A DNA stretch of 64,000 bases from Globomyces pollinis-pini (GCA_025399215.1 MU621132.1:27620-91619), one strand, 5' to 3'. Positions 21,593-36,576 are shown, counted from the first letter of the stretch. Made by a program: numbers and translations. The notes: a model not told the origin generated them from the sequence alone.

Positions 21593-24500
21593 TTACAAGT
21601 CTTCTTCATCAGAAGATAGAGGTTCACCATTCTTGATCTTAAGCGCCCTTCTCTTTTCCTTTAGTTTCAATTCCTTTCTGGATAATTTTCTAGTGGATTT
21701 GACCTTGGTAACGTTACCGAAAGCATCGGTGACAGTTTCGGCTTCCTTTAATTCAATCTTTTCAACGAGCATTTCACGTTTAGCACCAGTGATGGTTAAA
21801 ACACCGTTATCGACCAACCACTTTTCAGGGCAAAGAGCGTCAGTGAATTCAGCATTGTGGGAAATAATAATAACACCACCACCGAAATCAGTGATAGCAC
21901 CGGCAAGAGCACCAAGAGAGTCACGATCTATAGAATTAGAAAAATCTAAAAATTAAATTACCCAAATAATTGGTAGGTTCATCCAAAACAAGCATATGAG
22001 GTTGATTCCACATACAAGCACCCAAAACAACCTTGACCTTTTGGCCACCGGATAGACCACGGATACGAGAGTGGGAAGCGAATTCAGCAGATAAACCGAC
22101 ATCGGCCAAATGTTTTTCAACATTGGCAGCAGTCAATGGACGTTGGTAAGCACCTTCCAAAGCAGCACATTTATCATCGAAAGCTTGGATAATCTTTTCG
22201 AAACCCCAGTTTTCAAGCTTTTCACGAGATACCCATTGGTTATCATCATGAGATTTTCCAACGAACTTAAGTTCATATTCGAAGGAACGTTTAGCCTTAC
22301 GACGACCCATCAAGGTTTCGATTTGGTACTTGGTGTCTTCAATGGTGATAACCTTTAACATTTGAGCCTTGTCTTCATCAGTCATTTGACGGGAAGCTTT
22401 GGCAGCAAGTTCACGATCTTCACCAAATTGGAAACGCCATCTGATATATTCGTTAGGAGTCTTGTCCAAATGTTGTTCAACGTGATGGAAAGCGTGTTGA
22501 GCAACATAAGCAACACGTAAGTTAGGGTGTTTAACAACTTCACCAGAGTCAGGGATGACTTCACCGGTAAGAACTTTGATGGCAGTAGATTTACCAGCAC
22601 CGTTTGGTCCAACAACAGCAATACGAGAGTTCAAGGAACATTGTAAAGAGATGTTGAAAAGAGCTTGTCGGCTAGCACCAGGGTAAGTGAAGTTGATGTT
22701 GGTCATCTTCAAAATAGCCTTATCCTTGGATTTAACACCATCTAAGAAACCAGGTTCTGGGAATTTGAAAGAGAAAGCAGCAGCAGACAATTCATAGTAA
22801 GATTTGGCTTCAGGCTTTTGTTCGACGAATTTGGATAAGTTTCCTTTGTAGCACTTTAATTTACGGTTTTCATAGTGAATGATGTTGGTACAGACTCGGT
22901 CCAAGAAACCAGAATCGTGAGAAACAATCATGGAAGTAACTTGAGTCAAAGAGGTAAGGTAGTCACATAACCAGGAAACGTTACCAACATCCAAGTGATT
23001 GGTAGGTTCATCCAATAATAAGATATCAGCATTTTCCATCATAGCTCTGGCCAATTCCAGTTTCATTTTCCAACCACCAGAAAGGGAACCAACAGGTTGG
23101 TTACGTCTGAAATCATCGAAACCGAATTCAGTTAAGGTTTCAGTGACAAATTCACGAGTGTATTCCTTGTCAATCATACAGAAATCAGTAACAGAGAAGT
23201 CAGCTTCTTCAGCTTGAAGAGTGTGTTCGACGAAAACAGTCTTTAATTCATCAGCAGGTGGGAAACCTTCCAATTGTCCATTAGCGATAGCACGCATAAG
23301 GGTAGATTTACCGACACCGTTAGGACCACAAAGACCGTAACGTTGACCACGAGTAAGACGAAGTTTGGTGTTGTTCAACAGAATCATACCACCATAAGCA
23401 AGGGAGAATTCACAGTTACATAATTCTTCACCTTCATCTTCATCATAAACATCGTTTTCTTTTTGACGTAATTTGTCCATTTCACTGTAAACCTCTAAGA
23501 CTGGTTTAAGGACTTTCTTGGTATTATCGGCACCAACTAAAGGAACAAGGTATGGGTTCAAACAAGTAGCCCAGTCAGCATGAGACAATACGTGGGAATC
23601 ATACATGACAGTGATTAAAGAGGCACAGTAGTTAACGGTAGGGGCATCAACCTTGACTTTGGAGACTTTAGCAATGTTGTCAACAATAAGTTTGACAGCA
23701 TCATTGTGTTCCTTTTCCAAACGAGCAGCGACTTCTTTAGGATCTTCAACATCGTGGGAATCACCACCACCAACTCTGATCATGGTAGCACGAGCGTTGG
23801 AAGCGACGTTACGTAGTTCTGGGTCAGATCCCATTTCGATGATACGGTCCAAACCAGGCATAAGTTTAGGTAAGAACTGATGGGCATCAGCAGGGTTTTC
23901 GACCAATTTACACATGTTATCGATAATAACACAGTTCTGACGTAATACGGCAGGTTTACGTTCAGTCAAAGCACGGACCAAAAGAGGAACCATGATAGCC
24001 AAAGTTGGAGCTTCAACTTGTTGGACAAAGGTAGTAGCAGCCAATTTGTAAACACATTCAGGAACTTCTTCAGGCTTGGAGATACAACTGACCAAGGCAG
24101 GAATGAACGGAATAACATCAATGTTATCTAAAGTTCCACAAACTTGGATCATACAATCTGTGGCTGCTGATTTAACCTAATTGGGTTAGAAAAAAAAGAA
24201 AAAAAAACCTCATTCTTTGTGTCCCACATGGTATCTGAGACTGCTGGAATGATCAAAGGAAGACACATTTGAACTTGGGAAGCAGAAGTCTTGGTGAGGT
24301 TGGCAAGGAACTTGAGAGCAGCAATTTTAGTTTGCCATTTCTTTTCGTTGGTCAAGTTTTCCAACAAGGCAGGAACAAGAATTTTAACAGAGAAACGGGA
24401 AGGAAGAGCAAAGAGAGCTTCACCAGCCAAGTCGGCAGCAGCACGAACGGTAACTTGTTTATCACCGTATCCAGCGAGGATGGCGGAGAGTTCAGGAATT

Positions 24501-24754
24501 AAATAAGGTTCGGCAGGGTGACCCAACTTGTCAGCCAATTCTTTGTAGGCAAACATAGCACCTTCTCTAGCATAGTCTTGTTTCTTATTAAGACCAGCTT
24601 TTTTCAGAGCGTCCAAAACCCCCAAGTCGACGAGACCGGCAGAAATTCCGTGAGCTTTGATGGCAGTAGCCAAATCAGCGGCAGCAACAGCACGCTCTTC
24701 AGAAGGAGTATTAGCGACGACTTTGGCGAGTAATTCTTTAATTTGGGCCGTCAT
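21593..24754 (-). CDS. TEF3: Translation elongation factor 3 (eEF3), ABC-F ATPase
   Basis: Ribosome-associated ATPase that helps release tRNA from the E site; best known from fungi. Three exons (introns 24177-24208, 32 nt, and 21928-21961, 34 nt) give 1,031 residues, close to the yeast length. Order: N-terminal HEAT repeats; a short four-helix region; ABC1 with Walker A GPNGVGKST, signature LSGGWKMKLELA and Walker B LLLDEPTNHLD; ABC2 with GPNGAGKST, the chromodomain-like insert (containing YQIETLMGRRKAKRSFEYEL), signature LSGGQKVKVVLG and LVLDEPTNYLD; then a Lys-rich tail (RKLSRKELKLKEKRR) that binds the ribosome. All catalytic residues are present. Synonymous codon use is visibly more uniform than in neighbouring genes, as expected for a highly expressed gene. 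Confidence 0.98.
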
Positions 24755-25707
24755 CTTTGAAATTTAAAAAAAGTAAAGAAAGATAAGAATAATTTTTTAT
24801 TAAATAGTTTTTTTTTTTGATTCCCACATGTTTCATCTTCTCCACACGTTTCAGGACAGACAAGGCTTTGACGAAACAAGATGGATGGAGGGTGTGAAAA
24901 GAAGGATTGAAACGAACTGGAAACTGCCATGAGACTACAACCACCCCTCATGTGATGGAACCACATGATGACCATGGATTCTTTTACCGCGTTCTCTTGT
25001 TATAATGTATTCTTTCTTTGTTATTTACAATCTTTATTAATAGGTGATGGTTTCAGAATTGTCAGAAGACGCGATATTCAATCTCAAATCATACTCTATT
25101 TCACCTAATGTTCCTCTATGTTACACTATACTGTCATTTGTATTTACTCTTCTATCACTTCAATCTATGAACATGGATTATACGGTTCTCAGTAGTCCAG
25201 TACAGTGTTCCACAAGCAAGTATTACATGGCTACCACCACACACATACTTACCACCACCAATACTAAAGATACCAAACTATTAGCAACTAATAGCAACCA
25301 CTACATTCAATAAACGATTGATTAAATGACGATGATATCATTTAAGGGTGTTTCAGTGTTAGTTTCACGTTAGTCAGGACCTTGAAACTAATTTCCCGAT
25401 TGGAAGTGTTTGTAATTCAACAACAATAAGACGATCAGATGATGCTGTCCTACAAAAGAGTTCACAAGAACACTGGAAAGTATTTATTACAATTTATGTC
25501 CATTACTTCACTACAGTACTAGTTACTTGATTTGGATGATTTGAATATTTTACCAGGGTCTTTACCAGGGTCTGTACGACCCGACTATCAAACAAGAATT
25601 ATCAACAATTTGAATCCAAATACCTGAGTGCCAAAATTCAAGACCAGAAACAAAAGAATTTTATTGAGAATCCTAAAAATAAAAACCAACTAAAAAGTTT
25701 CTGGTAA
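24755..25707. other. Divergent region between eEF3 and MLH3
   Basis: Contains the eEF3 promoter and probably the MLH3 promoter. A poly-T/A tract lies just upstream of the eEF3 start. An 89-codon frame at 25044-25313 is Thr-rich near its end and lacks any supporting feature. Confidence 0.4.
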
Positions 25708-28158
25708 ATGATCAGCAATCGAATACTTCCAATCAAGGAAGGAAAATCACTGGTCAGTCACTACCATTTCTCGGATTACTTGCAAATCATCTCACATCTG
25801 GTCTTCAACTCTATTGATGCGAATGCAAACTCCATATTCATCGACTGTAATATTGCATCAAAGACTCTATCTATTACCGATAATGGTTCTGGTTTCGATC
25901 ATCTGGAATTTGTCTCGCTCTATCAATGTATGTCTTACAGTTGCTAACCAAAGTCTGTCCACTTCAAGAATCTGTCTATGCTTCCAAGGGGTCTGGTAAG
26001 AACTATCTATTCATCGATAGCTCTATACCATCTCTCACATATCGCTCGCAAATTATCAATCACTTCCAAATTGTTGAATATGCCAACTTTTGAATTACTA
26101 ATTCTTGATTCTAAGAAACATCATTTTAAGGCTATTCCTGCTCTTGTCAAGATTCAAAATCATGGATCAATTGTTCAATTGGACGGTATTTTTAGTAATG
26201 TAAGCTCTACTATTTACCCATCTTGTTCTTATATAAACTCTGTATCATTCATATTGGAGGTGCTCTATCAAGCTGATTTCTTTCATTACTCAACTTCATC
26301 TCTCCTCTCTCCCTCACTGTATTTTTCAGAAAAAAATCAAAGGGGACTTTTATGAATGTATTCCATAATCAATCTCTATACTTCTACATCAGAATGGAAA
26401 TTGTATTCAATTTTTGTGTAGATACCAGTAAGATCCCAATGCGTAAATACTGATAAACAACATCGATTGATCATTGCTTTCGTCCAATCAATATCAATCT
26501 GTCACCACCACATTAAATTCACATTGAAATTAAACAATTCAAAATCAAATCATCCAATTGTATTCCAAAAAGTAAATGATTTTGAATTGATTATTAGTCT
26601 GCTTCGTTTACAGATTCATTTAAAATACTGTTTGGCTATAATCGGTGCAAGGTTTGTCCTTAAAGTTGATATTTTAGAGTATAAAACAAATTGAATTTAA
26701 AGATAAATACACTAATCGACACGATTTTGAATTTGATCAAGATGATTGTGAATTCGAATATTCTTTAAAGGGATTTTATTCATTCAATACCGACGAAATA
26801 GAGGTTTAAATGATTTACTAATCTAGCAGCCCAAACAATTCTTATGTACTTTAATCTTGCTTATGATAGATATTAATCAACGACCTGTTCATGAAACTAG
26901 TCCATACATGTTATTGATTAAATCAATCATTATTAAAACAAATAATGTGGTATGTTAAATGTTACGTAACTGTAGATGAATGCCACTGAGTCATTAGATT
27001 TTGTCATCTTCTTGACTGTACCAAAGAGATATGTCGATATCAGTATCTTGGAATCAAACATTGTTTCACCAAATGTACTTTAAACGCCAAGAATAACAGT
27101 TAGGATGATTTATTTACTGTTCTCATCCAGAATGCATTTCCGAATTGTAAGAAACCAATTGTTCCAAACCACCAAAAAAAGTTCAAGTATCCTACTGAAG
27201 CATGTATTCAACCACATCTCTTGAACTCGTATAAACGAATTGTCAGTAGTAAGCCCATCATTCCGAAGTCGAACCGGAGTCAACAGTCACTCCAAATGAC
27301 TGTACCAATGGAAAATTCGCCCACAAATGAATCAAATAACTCACTCCATCCCTTTACTAAAAACACAAATCAATCTAAACCCAAAACTGATTCGTCGAAT
27401 TGTCAATCTTTTCAATGGACCAACCCAATTTATCAATCCACTGGTCTCAACTACTATTACAATCGAATATCAAAATCAAATGGCATCAAAACCAATCAAT
27501 CATTCACGAAATTACAATTGAAATCTATTGTTGTCATTAACCAAGTAGATACTAAATTTATCTTATGTACTCTTCCTGAAGTACAATCCAATTTACTTTT
27601 TGTACTGGATCAACATGCTGTTGATGAACGTATTCAACTGGAACGTAATCTATCAGGATTTGATCATTGCATCTCACCTGTTTACATTCAAACCATCACT
27701 TTTGAGGTTTATCAACAGTCTGTTGTTCCGATCGAGCCTTTATTGAATAACCATGGATTTGTATTCAAGTCCACTGCAGTCGGATATGATGTACATGTTG
27801 TCAGAGCGTACCATACCAGTGATGGAGAGATGTTGGCTGGATTGATGATGGATTTGATTGCTTGGTTTCGTGATCCTGACAACCGATTATGTGGGATTGC
27901 AGAGCCAGTACTGAATTATTTTAAGTCTCGAGCTTGTCGGTATTTTTATTTTTTAACGATAGAACGGCAATTAAGTTTGGTGATGTGTTGAGTATTGATC
28001 AATGTCGACAACTTATCAACCAACTTTCTGAATGTCAAGTAAGCTTCTGATTTTTTGATTGGTATAGTTTCCTTTTCAATGCGCGTATTTTCGTTTATTT
28101 GATTATTTTTTGTAGGCATGGTCGTCCTAGTATGGTTCCATTGATACGATTGTCATGA
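25708..28158 (+). CDS. MLH3: DNA mismatch repair / meiotic crossover protein MLH3
   Basis: MutL-family protein that pairs with MLH1 and, in meiosis, cuts crossover intermediates. The N terminus has the GHKL ATPase motifs: the helix with NSIDANA (the N...D motif I) and ITDNGSGF (DxGxG motif II), then after two tiny introns a YASKGSAL equivalent of motif III. The C-terminal exons carry the metal-dependent endonuclease motif DQHAVDERIQLE (DQHAx2Ex4E) and, after two more introns, the FPFQCAHGRPS ending of MLH3 (stop at 28158). The linker in the middle (about 26360-27250) is poorly conserved and its exons are only approximate. The protein is short for MLH3. Both active sites look intact, which suggests a functioning meiotic or repair role. 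Confidence 0.88.
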
Positions 28159-28332
28159 AATTATAATTGAATGAATTGGGTTTGTTTTTTTGCTTTAAAG
28201 TGTTGTGTTTGAGTTTTGTTGGATTTGGTTTTTGTATTGATATGTTTTGGTATCGAGTATTTTAAATTCAGTACTTTGAATATGGATCGTGGTTGAATTG
28301 GATTGCTTTAATACCTTAATTTTTATTTTTAG

Positions 28333-31300
28333 GTTTTGAATCGCGATGCAATCAACGTACGTGTCGACATCAACCAACAACAAATTACCCGCAACCAAAA
28401 AGAATTTATTCAAAAGCAACAACCAAATACCCAAAAACCACAAAAAAATCCAAAACTGTCACCCATCAAAAGTCAAGGATTCAAAAAATATCCAGTTTCT
28501 GATCGCAATTTTTTACAGTTTTTCTTAATGACCTTCACGGAATCTTCAATTAAAAACTATATCCTAAATGCATTCAATATCCACTCAAATGAAGTAACTG
28601 ATCTGGAGATCATCCCTGATGAATTCACTGATCCTTATACTTACCAATCTACTTTCTATCCTTTACTTTTGCATGAAACTATAAAGCAATTAAAAAATTC
28701 ATACAAATTGTTGGTTATCAATATTGATTTACATCTACATTCACATTATTTTCAATTTGATTCCAATTCCGATTTTGAATTCAAGGCGAATGATGTGTTT
28801 TATGTAGTGTTTGATCCTTCATCATCAATTCGTATCCCGAGAAATGCTGGCTATTTCGTTTTCGTGGTTGAAAATGTGGATGATGATTCATGTCTTTGTC
28901 ACGTATCCTACAGCGATATGGTAAATGATATTCCATCGGTACAATCAAATGAAGTGTCGTTTTATTATTTGGGAAATATTGGTAAAACTTTGAATATCGA
29001 GAATGCTATTAACAATTCTGGGAATGATTCTCCAATTGTAAATGCTGTACTACGTGCAGATTATACTGGGATTTCAAATGCTTATCTTCCTACTGATACT
29101 AAATTAATTCATCTCTTTCACAAATTGAACAAGTAAATGTTTTGTCATTTTTACCTTCTAGGAAACAATTAGCGTTCGTCTGTACTGCCTTGACTCAATC
29201 TAATCCTGTTTGTGTTTTAAGTGGTCCACCAGCTTCAGGAAAATCATTCACATTGACCGTACTAACAGTGGCTCTTTTAGAATCTGATTCCAATGTTGTG
29301 TTTTTAAACCCTTCCATGGAACTTTTACTAAAATCAGTTGAAAAATTACTGAAATGCATCAATGAAAATGATTGTGTAGATTTTTTGCAGTTGAATAATT
29401 TATTGATTTACGATGATCAAACAGATTGCACTAATTTGAATAGTGATTCTTTAATGCATTCATTGTTATTATCAACTCGGATTACAAATATTTGTACCAT
29501 CTGCAGTGATTGGTTATCTGCTTATCGTGAATTGATAAATTTAATTCACTTTCAATGGACGGATAGTCAAGTTCAATCGATTGAAGAATCAGAGTGTATT
29601 TGGCAAGACTTTACCATCCGCTTCAATACCTCTTATGAAACCTATCAACAATCCTCATCAGCGTTGATGAATTTATGGGAAACAAGTCCTGATGCTTTGT
29701 TGTGTGATGAATTCGGAAATCAAATCAAACTAACGAATTTTACTAAATTATCTAATACTGTGGATTCATTTGTTGATTTATTTGATACTCTTAAACCTTT
29801 CTATACACGGTTGAATGATCATTTTATCGATATTTTGCTCAATCGGTCGAATACTACAACGATGAGTCGATTCTTTGATGAATTATTTCAAAGCGGTATT
29901 GTGAAGATCAAAACTTTACTTTCTTCGTTTGATGATATTGAACAAAAGTGTATCTCACTTTCATCGAATCAATCTAGAAAGTTAATTAGACACTGTCTTT
30001 TGACAGAAACGAAATGCATCTTTTCTACCATCACTTCTACACCCAATCTATCATCCGTTTTCGAAAATCATCCGGTAGTAATTCTTGATCAAGGTAATCA
30101 ATCAATTTTCTTATTTTGCAGCTGTTCAAGTGACGGAAATTGAAACATTACAATTATTGCAATTTGAATCCATTGGCCATTTAGTGATGGCTGGAGATAT
30201 CCATCAATTACATGCCAGAGGTGTTTCGGAAACTGGAAGGCAATACAAATATGACCGATCCTTGTTTGAAAGATTGATGATTATCCCTTATCCAAGAACG
30301 ACTCTAAATATCCAGTATCAAATTCATCCTGATGTATTTATTTCCTTCTTATAAAATAGATTATGATTTGGTCCAATCAATATTTTTATGACTCACAAAT
30401 AATTACACATTCTTCTGTGAAGAAAACTTCAAAGTGGTACGAAAACAGTATTTTTGGTCCTATAAAGATATTTGAATTACCTGGGAATGAGCAAGTGGCT
30501 GGCCATACTTCAAGTCTCTCTAATTTACTCGAAGCCAAGCTTGTTGTGCTTATGTTGACTAGATTTGTTAAATTATATCCAGATCTTAGATTAACAGTTG
30601 GTATTATAACGTTATATACGGCTCAAAAGCGGTTAATTGAATCACTAGTGGTTAAAGCGGGAAAAATCAAAAACGACACACTCTGTATAGGTGGTTTAAG
30701 AATTGATATCAATCATCCTATGGCTCTCCAAGGATGTTCAAGAGATATCATTATTCTCAGCACTGTTCGATCCAATTCTAGAGGGGATATCGGATCATAT
30801 GGTATTGCTCATCTTTTGAACTTTATAATAACAAGAGCATGCAGATCGTTATGGATCATTGCTGATTTTCGAACATTTCAGAAAAATGTGGTTTGGAAAT
30901 CGTTGATTGATTGTTTAACCAAGGCTGGTTGTCATCAAGTATGCTCCGCTGATAAAGGGTTCAAAACTACTATTAGACATGAAGGTGTTTTAATGGCTAT
31001 CAAAGATAAGAATATGACAGAGTTAGAAATCCTGGGAGCAGTATGGACCATGATTTTTACAAAGAAATCTAAAACTTCAATTTCAAAACTACCAAAAGAA
31101 CTTTTGCCACCATTAATTTCAAAATTAATTGCACTTTCATCTGGAACTCTCAAGTTTCGTTATTCTTCTGATGAATTTCAAGTTTTTCAAATTACTGTAA
31201 AGACATATACGATTATATGTACGGTAGCATTAGAGTCAGCTTTAGAGTATTATCATCAGGTGATACAATTATGGGATATAGTGCCTAACAACCTCGCTAG

Positions 31301-34300
31301 TAAATCTTTAGATGATATCCGTAAAGTGTTGCTGTCTAGGACTAGTGAATACTTGGAAAAGTGTAGGGAATCGAAAACCGACCAAATTGAGAATCATGTT
31401 GTTAGAACTCCAATTACTTTTATGAAATCCAATCATCCAATACAATTCTACAAAAATACGAAATCGACTGACTTTAGTGAAGTGCAATCGCAAGAGATAT
31501 CTGAAGATGTAACTGATATGGTGAAAGTTTATCAAATGAATCAGACGGTGCTTGATTGTATAAGGGATCAAAAATTGTCAACGATGGAATTCCCATTTGT
31601 ACTTGGTGTTCAAGAAATATCTTTGGTTGAGTATGGAGAGTCCGCTTTCATACTTGGTCGAAGTGGAACTGGAAAGGTTCGTCTATTAGGATATTCTTGC
31701 TGATTTTTTTAGACCACTGTGATGCTCTCGAAAATGATGGTGCAGGAAGGATTGTATTTAGACATGGTTGATTACAAAGATTTATCACCTCCAACCCAGT
31801 GGATGATTACATGTAATAATAGACTTAAAGATACGTCGGAGAAGTATTATAAGAAGTTGCGATTGTCAAAGAAAGAGTTGAATGATACAACACAACCCTC
31901 CTTTTGGTCATTTTTCGAGTTTTTGGTGATGTTGGATGAAAAATTACCAAATGCATTTTTTATTAAGGTCCAAAATGCTGATGATCAATTGGAATTTAGA
32001 GATGCAATGATTGACGAACATAATCAAACTGCCGAATATTTAACTGGATTTTATCAATTAAAATCTATTGTTACATTTGAAAAATTCATCACTCAATATT
32101 TTCCCAGAATTTCGGATGCCCTGACAAGTAAATACTCTGCTTCGATTGTATGGACTGAAATACAAGTAATAATAATAATCATTTTGACTTTAGTCGTATA
32201 TCAAAGGTTCTATTTCAATTGTGAAAAATTCTGATCTCTCACGACAGTATCTTCCGCTTGAAGAATATATCACATTATCACAATGTAGAGTGTCAGTGCT
32301 GAACGATTCTGATAGAAAAAATATTTATCAGATTTGGCAGGCTTATGAAAGACTAAAGCGGTTAAATCATCAATATGATATGTAAGTTTTTACGTTTATT
32401 GACATTTAGTGCGGATTTGACCATTAATGTGTATCATCGGGTATCAAGTCAGCCCTACAAAACAACTGTAGATTACCTTTACTTGGATGAAGTGCAAGAT
32501 ATGACACAGATCCAAATTGGGTTATTCAAGTATGTTTGCTTCAATAAGGTAGTATTATAAACCGATTAATTTTAGAATGGATTTGTATTTGCCGGTGATA
32601 CTGCCCAAACAATTTCATCTGGTGTTGGTTTTAGGTTTGAAGATGTTAGAAAGTTGTTTTATGAACATTTTCTGGATAGTACAGTAGTTAATTTACCTCA
32701 AATTTGGTACTTGACACAAAATTATCGTACACATTCGGGTATTTTAAAGTTATCATCTACCTTGGTTGATTTGATGGTGCACTTTTTCCCAAATGCTGTG
32801 GATAAAGTGGAGGCGGAAAATGGTGCCTTAATTGAGGGCAATCTGCCTTCATTTTTGGTAGGTAGTTCTCGGGAAGACCTCTTTGTTCAGCTATTTGGAG
32901 CGGAGAATAGCCGAAAAGAAAGTGTTCATCGGGAAATGGGTGCAGAGCAAGTAATCATTGTTCGAACAGAAGAAGCCAAATTAGAGCTTTCAAAACTAAT
33001 AGGATCAGCTCTTATACTTACCGTCTACGAATCCAAAGGACTAGAATTTGACGATGTTCTTATTTATAACTTTTTTGCAGATAGTACATTCAAACGATGG
33101 CGAAACGTTTTATCTCAAATTGATATTGATGACTATGATAGCAAGATTGATAATAGACTACATCGATTTGATGAAAAGCAAGATCATCAATTGTGCCATG
33201 AATTAAAAGGTATTTTTTGTTTGTTATTGATTGCGATTTTACAGCTCTTTATGTTGCAACAACCAGAGCCAAATGTCGCTTGTGGTTCTTTGATGAGTCT
33301 GACCCGCAAAACGCTATGGTAGAGTACTGGTCACAAAAAGAATGCTTATTGCTTATTACCCCGACTACTTCACACTTACATTTTGCTACTACTAGCTCCA
33401 AAGAAAGTTGGCAACAACGAGGAGATGAATTTTTTGAAAGACTGCAATACGAACAAGCAATAGTCTGTTTTGACCGAGCTGGTGATGTTAAACAATCTTC
33501 CAGAGCAAAGGCATTGATTTTAATAAGACAGGCGGAGATCTTCCACTCACAAGGAAAAAAGAGAATCGTCAATGAAATGTTTCTCAAAGCAGCACTCATA
33601 TTTCAGTCTATAAACGATTTATCTATGGCAGCTAATTGTTATGTGAAAGTTAATGATTTTGAAAATGCTGCGTTATTATTTTGGGAATGTGGTGACTTTT
33701 CGAAATCCTTAGCAAGTTGTTTACATGCGAAATTGTCCCATCTGGCCCTAGATTTGCTGAAAAAGGATAAATCAAAATTGAATTCGTCAAACTTAGAAAA
33801 GTATTCCCGATTTTTCGCTGTTCAATGTCAAACAAATCACACCATGATGTTAGAGTTTCTTTCATTTGTATCAAATGCGGCTGCAAGATCGTTTTTAAGT
33901 CGGTACAAATACTACACTCTGTTATACAATTTCGATAAGAAACACAATAATTGTCTAAATCTTGCAGAAAGTGCCTTGAATTTAGGATATTATGATGAAT
34001 GTTTTTCAAATTACATTCAAGGAAATCAGCCTTCGAAAGCAATGGATATTGCCTTGCGATATTTTCTTCGGCCAAAAGTTTTACTAATTCTGAAGGGTTG
34101 TAGAAAGTTTAAGAATCATTCGTTTGAATGTAAATATCAGGTAGTTCTAACAAAGATTCGTGAATTTTTCGAAAAGAACTCGTTTCTAGATTACTCATTT
34201 GGAATCGAAGTAAAGTTTATATTGATAATTATTGAAATGGAATCATGTGCAACTCTTGAAGCATTTGTTAAAAAACATACACTTATGCCGCACTTAAATC

Positions 34301-36443
34301 TCATTTCTGATATGATACTATTCAATCAATTGAATCAGGAAAACAATGACGATAGATTACCGGACTCAAAAGAGTTCGCGGTAAGGATTTTGCAACGGAT
34401 ATCATCAACGGTTGCCTATTTGAACAGTTCCAGACAGAATCAAGAGCCCTTAACAGGATTTGCAACGTATTACCCACTGGATATGTCCTATTCCTTTGCA
34501 GATACTTATAAACAAATATTCTCCGAGTATACTACGCTCAACAGAATCTCTTTTATCAATTTTGTCACACTTCAACTTACCTATATGAAAAAGAAATTGG
34601 TAAATCAAATTATAGGGCGTCTGGAGAAATGTACAAATTCATTAACGCTTTGTTCGACAGTGCGAAGTAAACAAGATTGTCGTAATCCAATATGTTCATT
34701 CGAGCACAACCAGCAAATATTTAAATCAAAATTTCCAATATTTCTTCAGCGAAAATTAGATATTGTGGATATCTTTCAAATTGTTGGACATGATAAAACA
34801 GTTTATAACTTTGACCGTATCGTTCAAAGTATTATTCAGTTGATGTTTCCCAATAATAACGTAGATAATGATGCAAAACCACTTCTACTATTCATAGTTA
34901 ACCCAAAAATTCAATTTTTATGTGAATGCTATGTTAGAAGTCACTTAACAACACATGAACTTAAAACAGACGTTCAATCAGTGATGCTGTCATTTTTTTC
35001 AAGAAGCAGGGCTCCAATAGATTCCAAAACTGGTGATCTTGTTCATGAACTACAAAATGCATTTCATTGGTCCATGGAGAAGGGCAATACAATATCCGTT
35101 GTATTTTACACAAAGTATTTATCAAGCTTTTTAACAATCTTATTGAAACAAAACGTCCCTGACTTGTCACCGCATTTTTTCCTAGATTTGATGGAGCAGT
35201 ATTTATCATCATTCATAGCTTTAAGTACTTCTTTTGGGCTTAAACACAAACCTATTGGGACCTACCTATCATCAATTTACGCTTATCACCTTCACCATTT
35301 CCAGTCATTCAATCTGGAAAATTTCAATCGAAAATTTAATGATGCAGATTTAGTCATAACACGGCTTATTGACTATCTAAGGGATGATGGTGAATATTTC
35401 CGAGTCTGGTTTACCAAATATTCCAAAGAGAATTGGGGAACAAAAATCTTGATGTATCAGAGACTTATACGTGCGATATTGCTTGTATTTTTAAACATGC
35501 CACACTTCCATAGTCAGCTAATTGATTTGTTTACAAACCCCGGTTTTTTAAAATTCCTTACAAAGGAATACCAATTTCTTGGAATAAATCCTATTGTGTC
35601 ATTACTGCAAGAAAAGATTAACTCTCAATCACCAGAAAAAGAAGACAAAACATGGAATTCCAAATTCTATATAGCAATTGTTGAATATTTCAAATTTCAT
35701 TCAGATAACATATATTTTTTTTCCTGGAAGAAGAGGCTGGGAATAAAATATGCAAGACCACTATTCATCACTGAAGATAGAGTCAAATTATCGTTAAAAC
35801 ACTTTATCAATTGTGATGAAAACCGTGTGATGAATTTCACAGAAGATGATGATGAGGAAGAAGATTCATCCATAACGAAGGTAGATGATGATTATAATCA
35901 GATGGGCGGTGAAGAATCCAATTCATCAATGGAAAAAATAGCTACTTTGTCTCCATGGATTTTAACCAGGCTACGGAATATTAAGAATCGTAATGAATTC
36001 TAATACTAACGAAAGGTGTGACTAAACGTGTCGAACTTCAACAACGTACTGATTTGACTGCCATCGAAAAACTACAAGTGCAATCGAAGATACTATTGTG
36101 TCATCTGGATGATGCAGTTCAGTTTCATTTTCTAAATACTATCTTACCAGTATTAGCTGATATTCAAACTATTCGGGATACAATCTACAGATGTGTTAGT
36201 GTGTTAAGCATTCGTCACACCAAGCACTTCAAATTTTCAGCTACTGGTTGGGGAATCGAAGAATCAACGGAAATGCTATATTCTTATATGGAGAAACTTG
36301 AATCATTTCTTGATTTATATTCAGTCTTGACGTATAAGAAAGATCATCACAAATATCAGTTAAGTTGGGACAAGGATGTTGAAATTGTGCTCAAGGAAAG
36401 GCCGTTGTATGAAAGACTAGTCCAGACCTTAAATCAACTCTAG
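28333..36443 (+). CDS. Giant double helicase: UPF1-like SF1B part fused to a TRANK1-like UvrD part plus helical repeats
   Basis: About 2,600 residues joined through roughly ten introns of 26-36 nt. First part: an N-terminal region (28333-29130), then SF1 helicase with Walker A GPPASGKS, motif III-like MAGDIHQL, QYQIHPD, and the C-terminal VGIITLYTAQKR and IILSTVRSNSRG motifs of UPF1/SETX relatives. Second part: Walker A GRSGTGKTT (across an intron), WTEIQSYIKGS, DEVQD, GDTAQTIS, QNYRTH, TVYESKGLEFDDV and VATTRAK, all typical of TRANK1-type UvrD helicases. The last 900 residues are TPR-like and helical, with an acidic stretch near 35830. A 26-nt intron (35990-36015) adds the final 141 codons. 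In the first helicase the Walker B reads DQAVQ instead of DEAAQ. The true start is uncertain: 28333 follows a 3' splice site and the first in-frame ATG is at 28528. Confidence 0.85.
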
Positions 36444-36576
36444 CTAAATAAAGTACTTTTCTTTGCAATTCGATTTATATCTTACCTACACAATGGATCT
36501 CAAAAAAAAAACCTTATTAGATATTTAATGATTGTTTGACTATTTTTCTGTTGAAGTAAATCATACTTTATTTGAA

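Noticed and set aside
25044..25313. 89-codon open frame between eEF3 and MLH3
   Set aside because: Low-complexity Thr/Asn-rich end, no motif, and it sits in a divergent promoter region.
28195..28443. Minus-strand frame at the start of the giant helicase
   Set aside because: Composition is dictated by AT-rich DNA opposite the helicase N terminus; no supporting motif.
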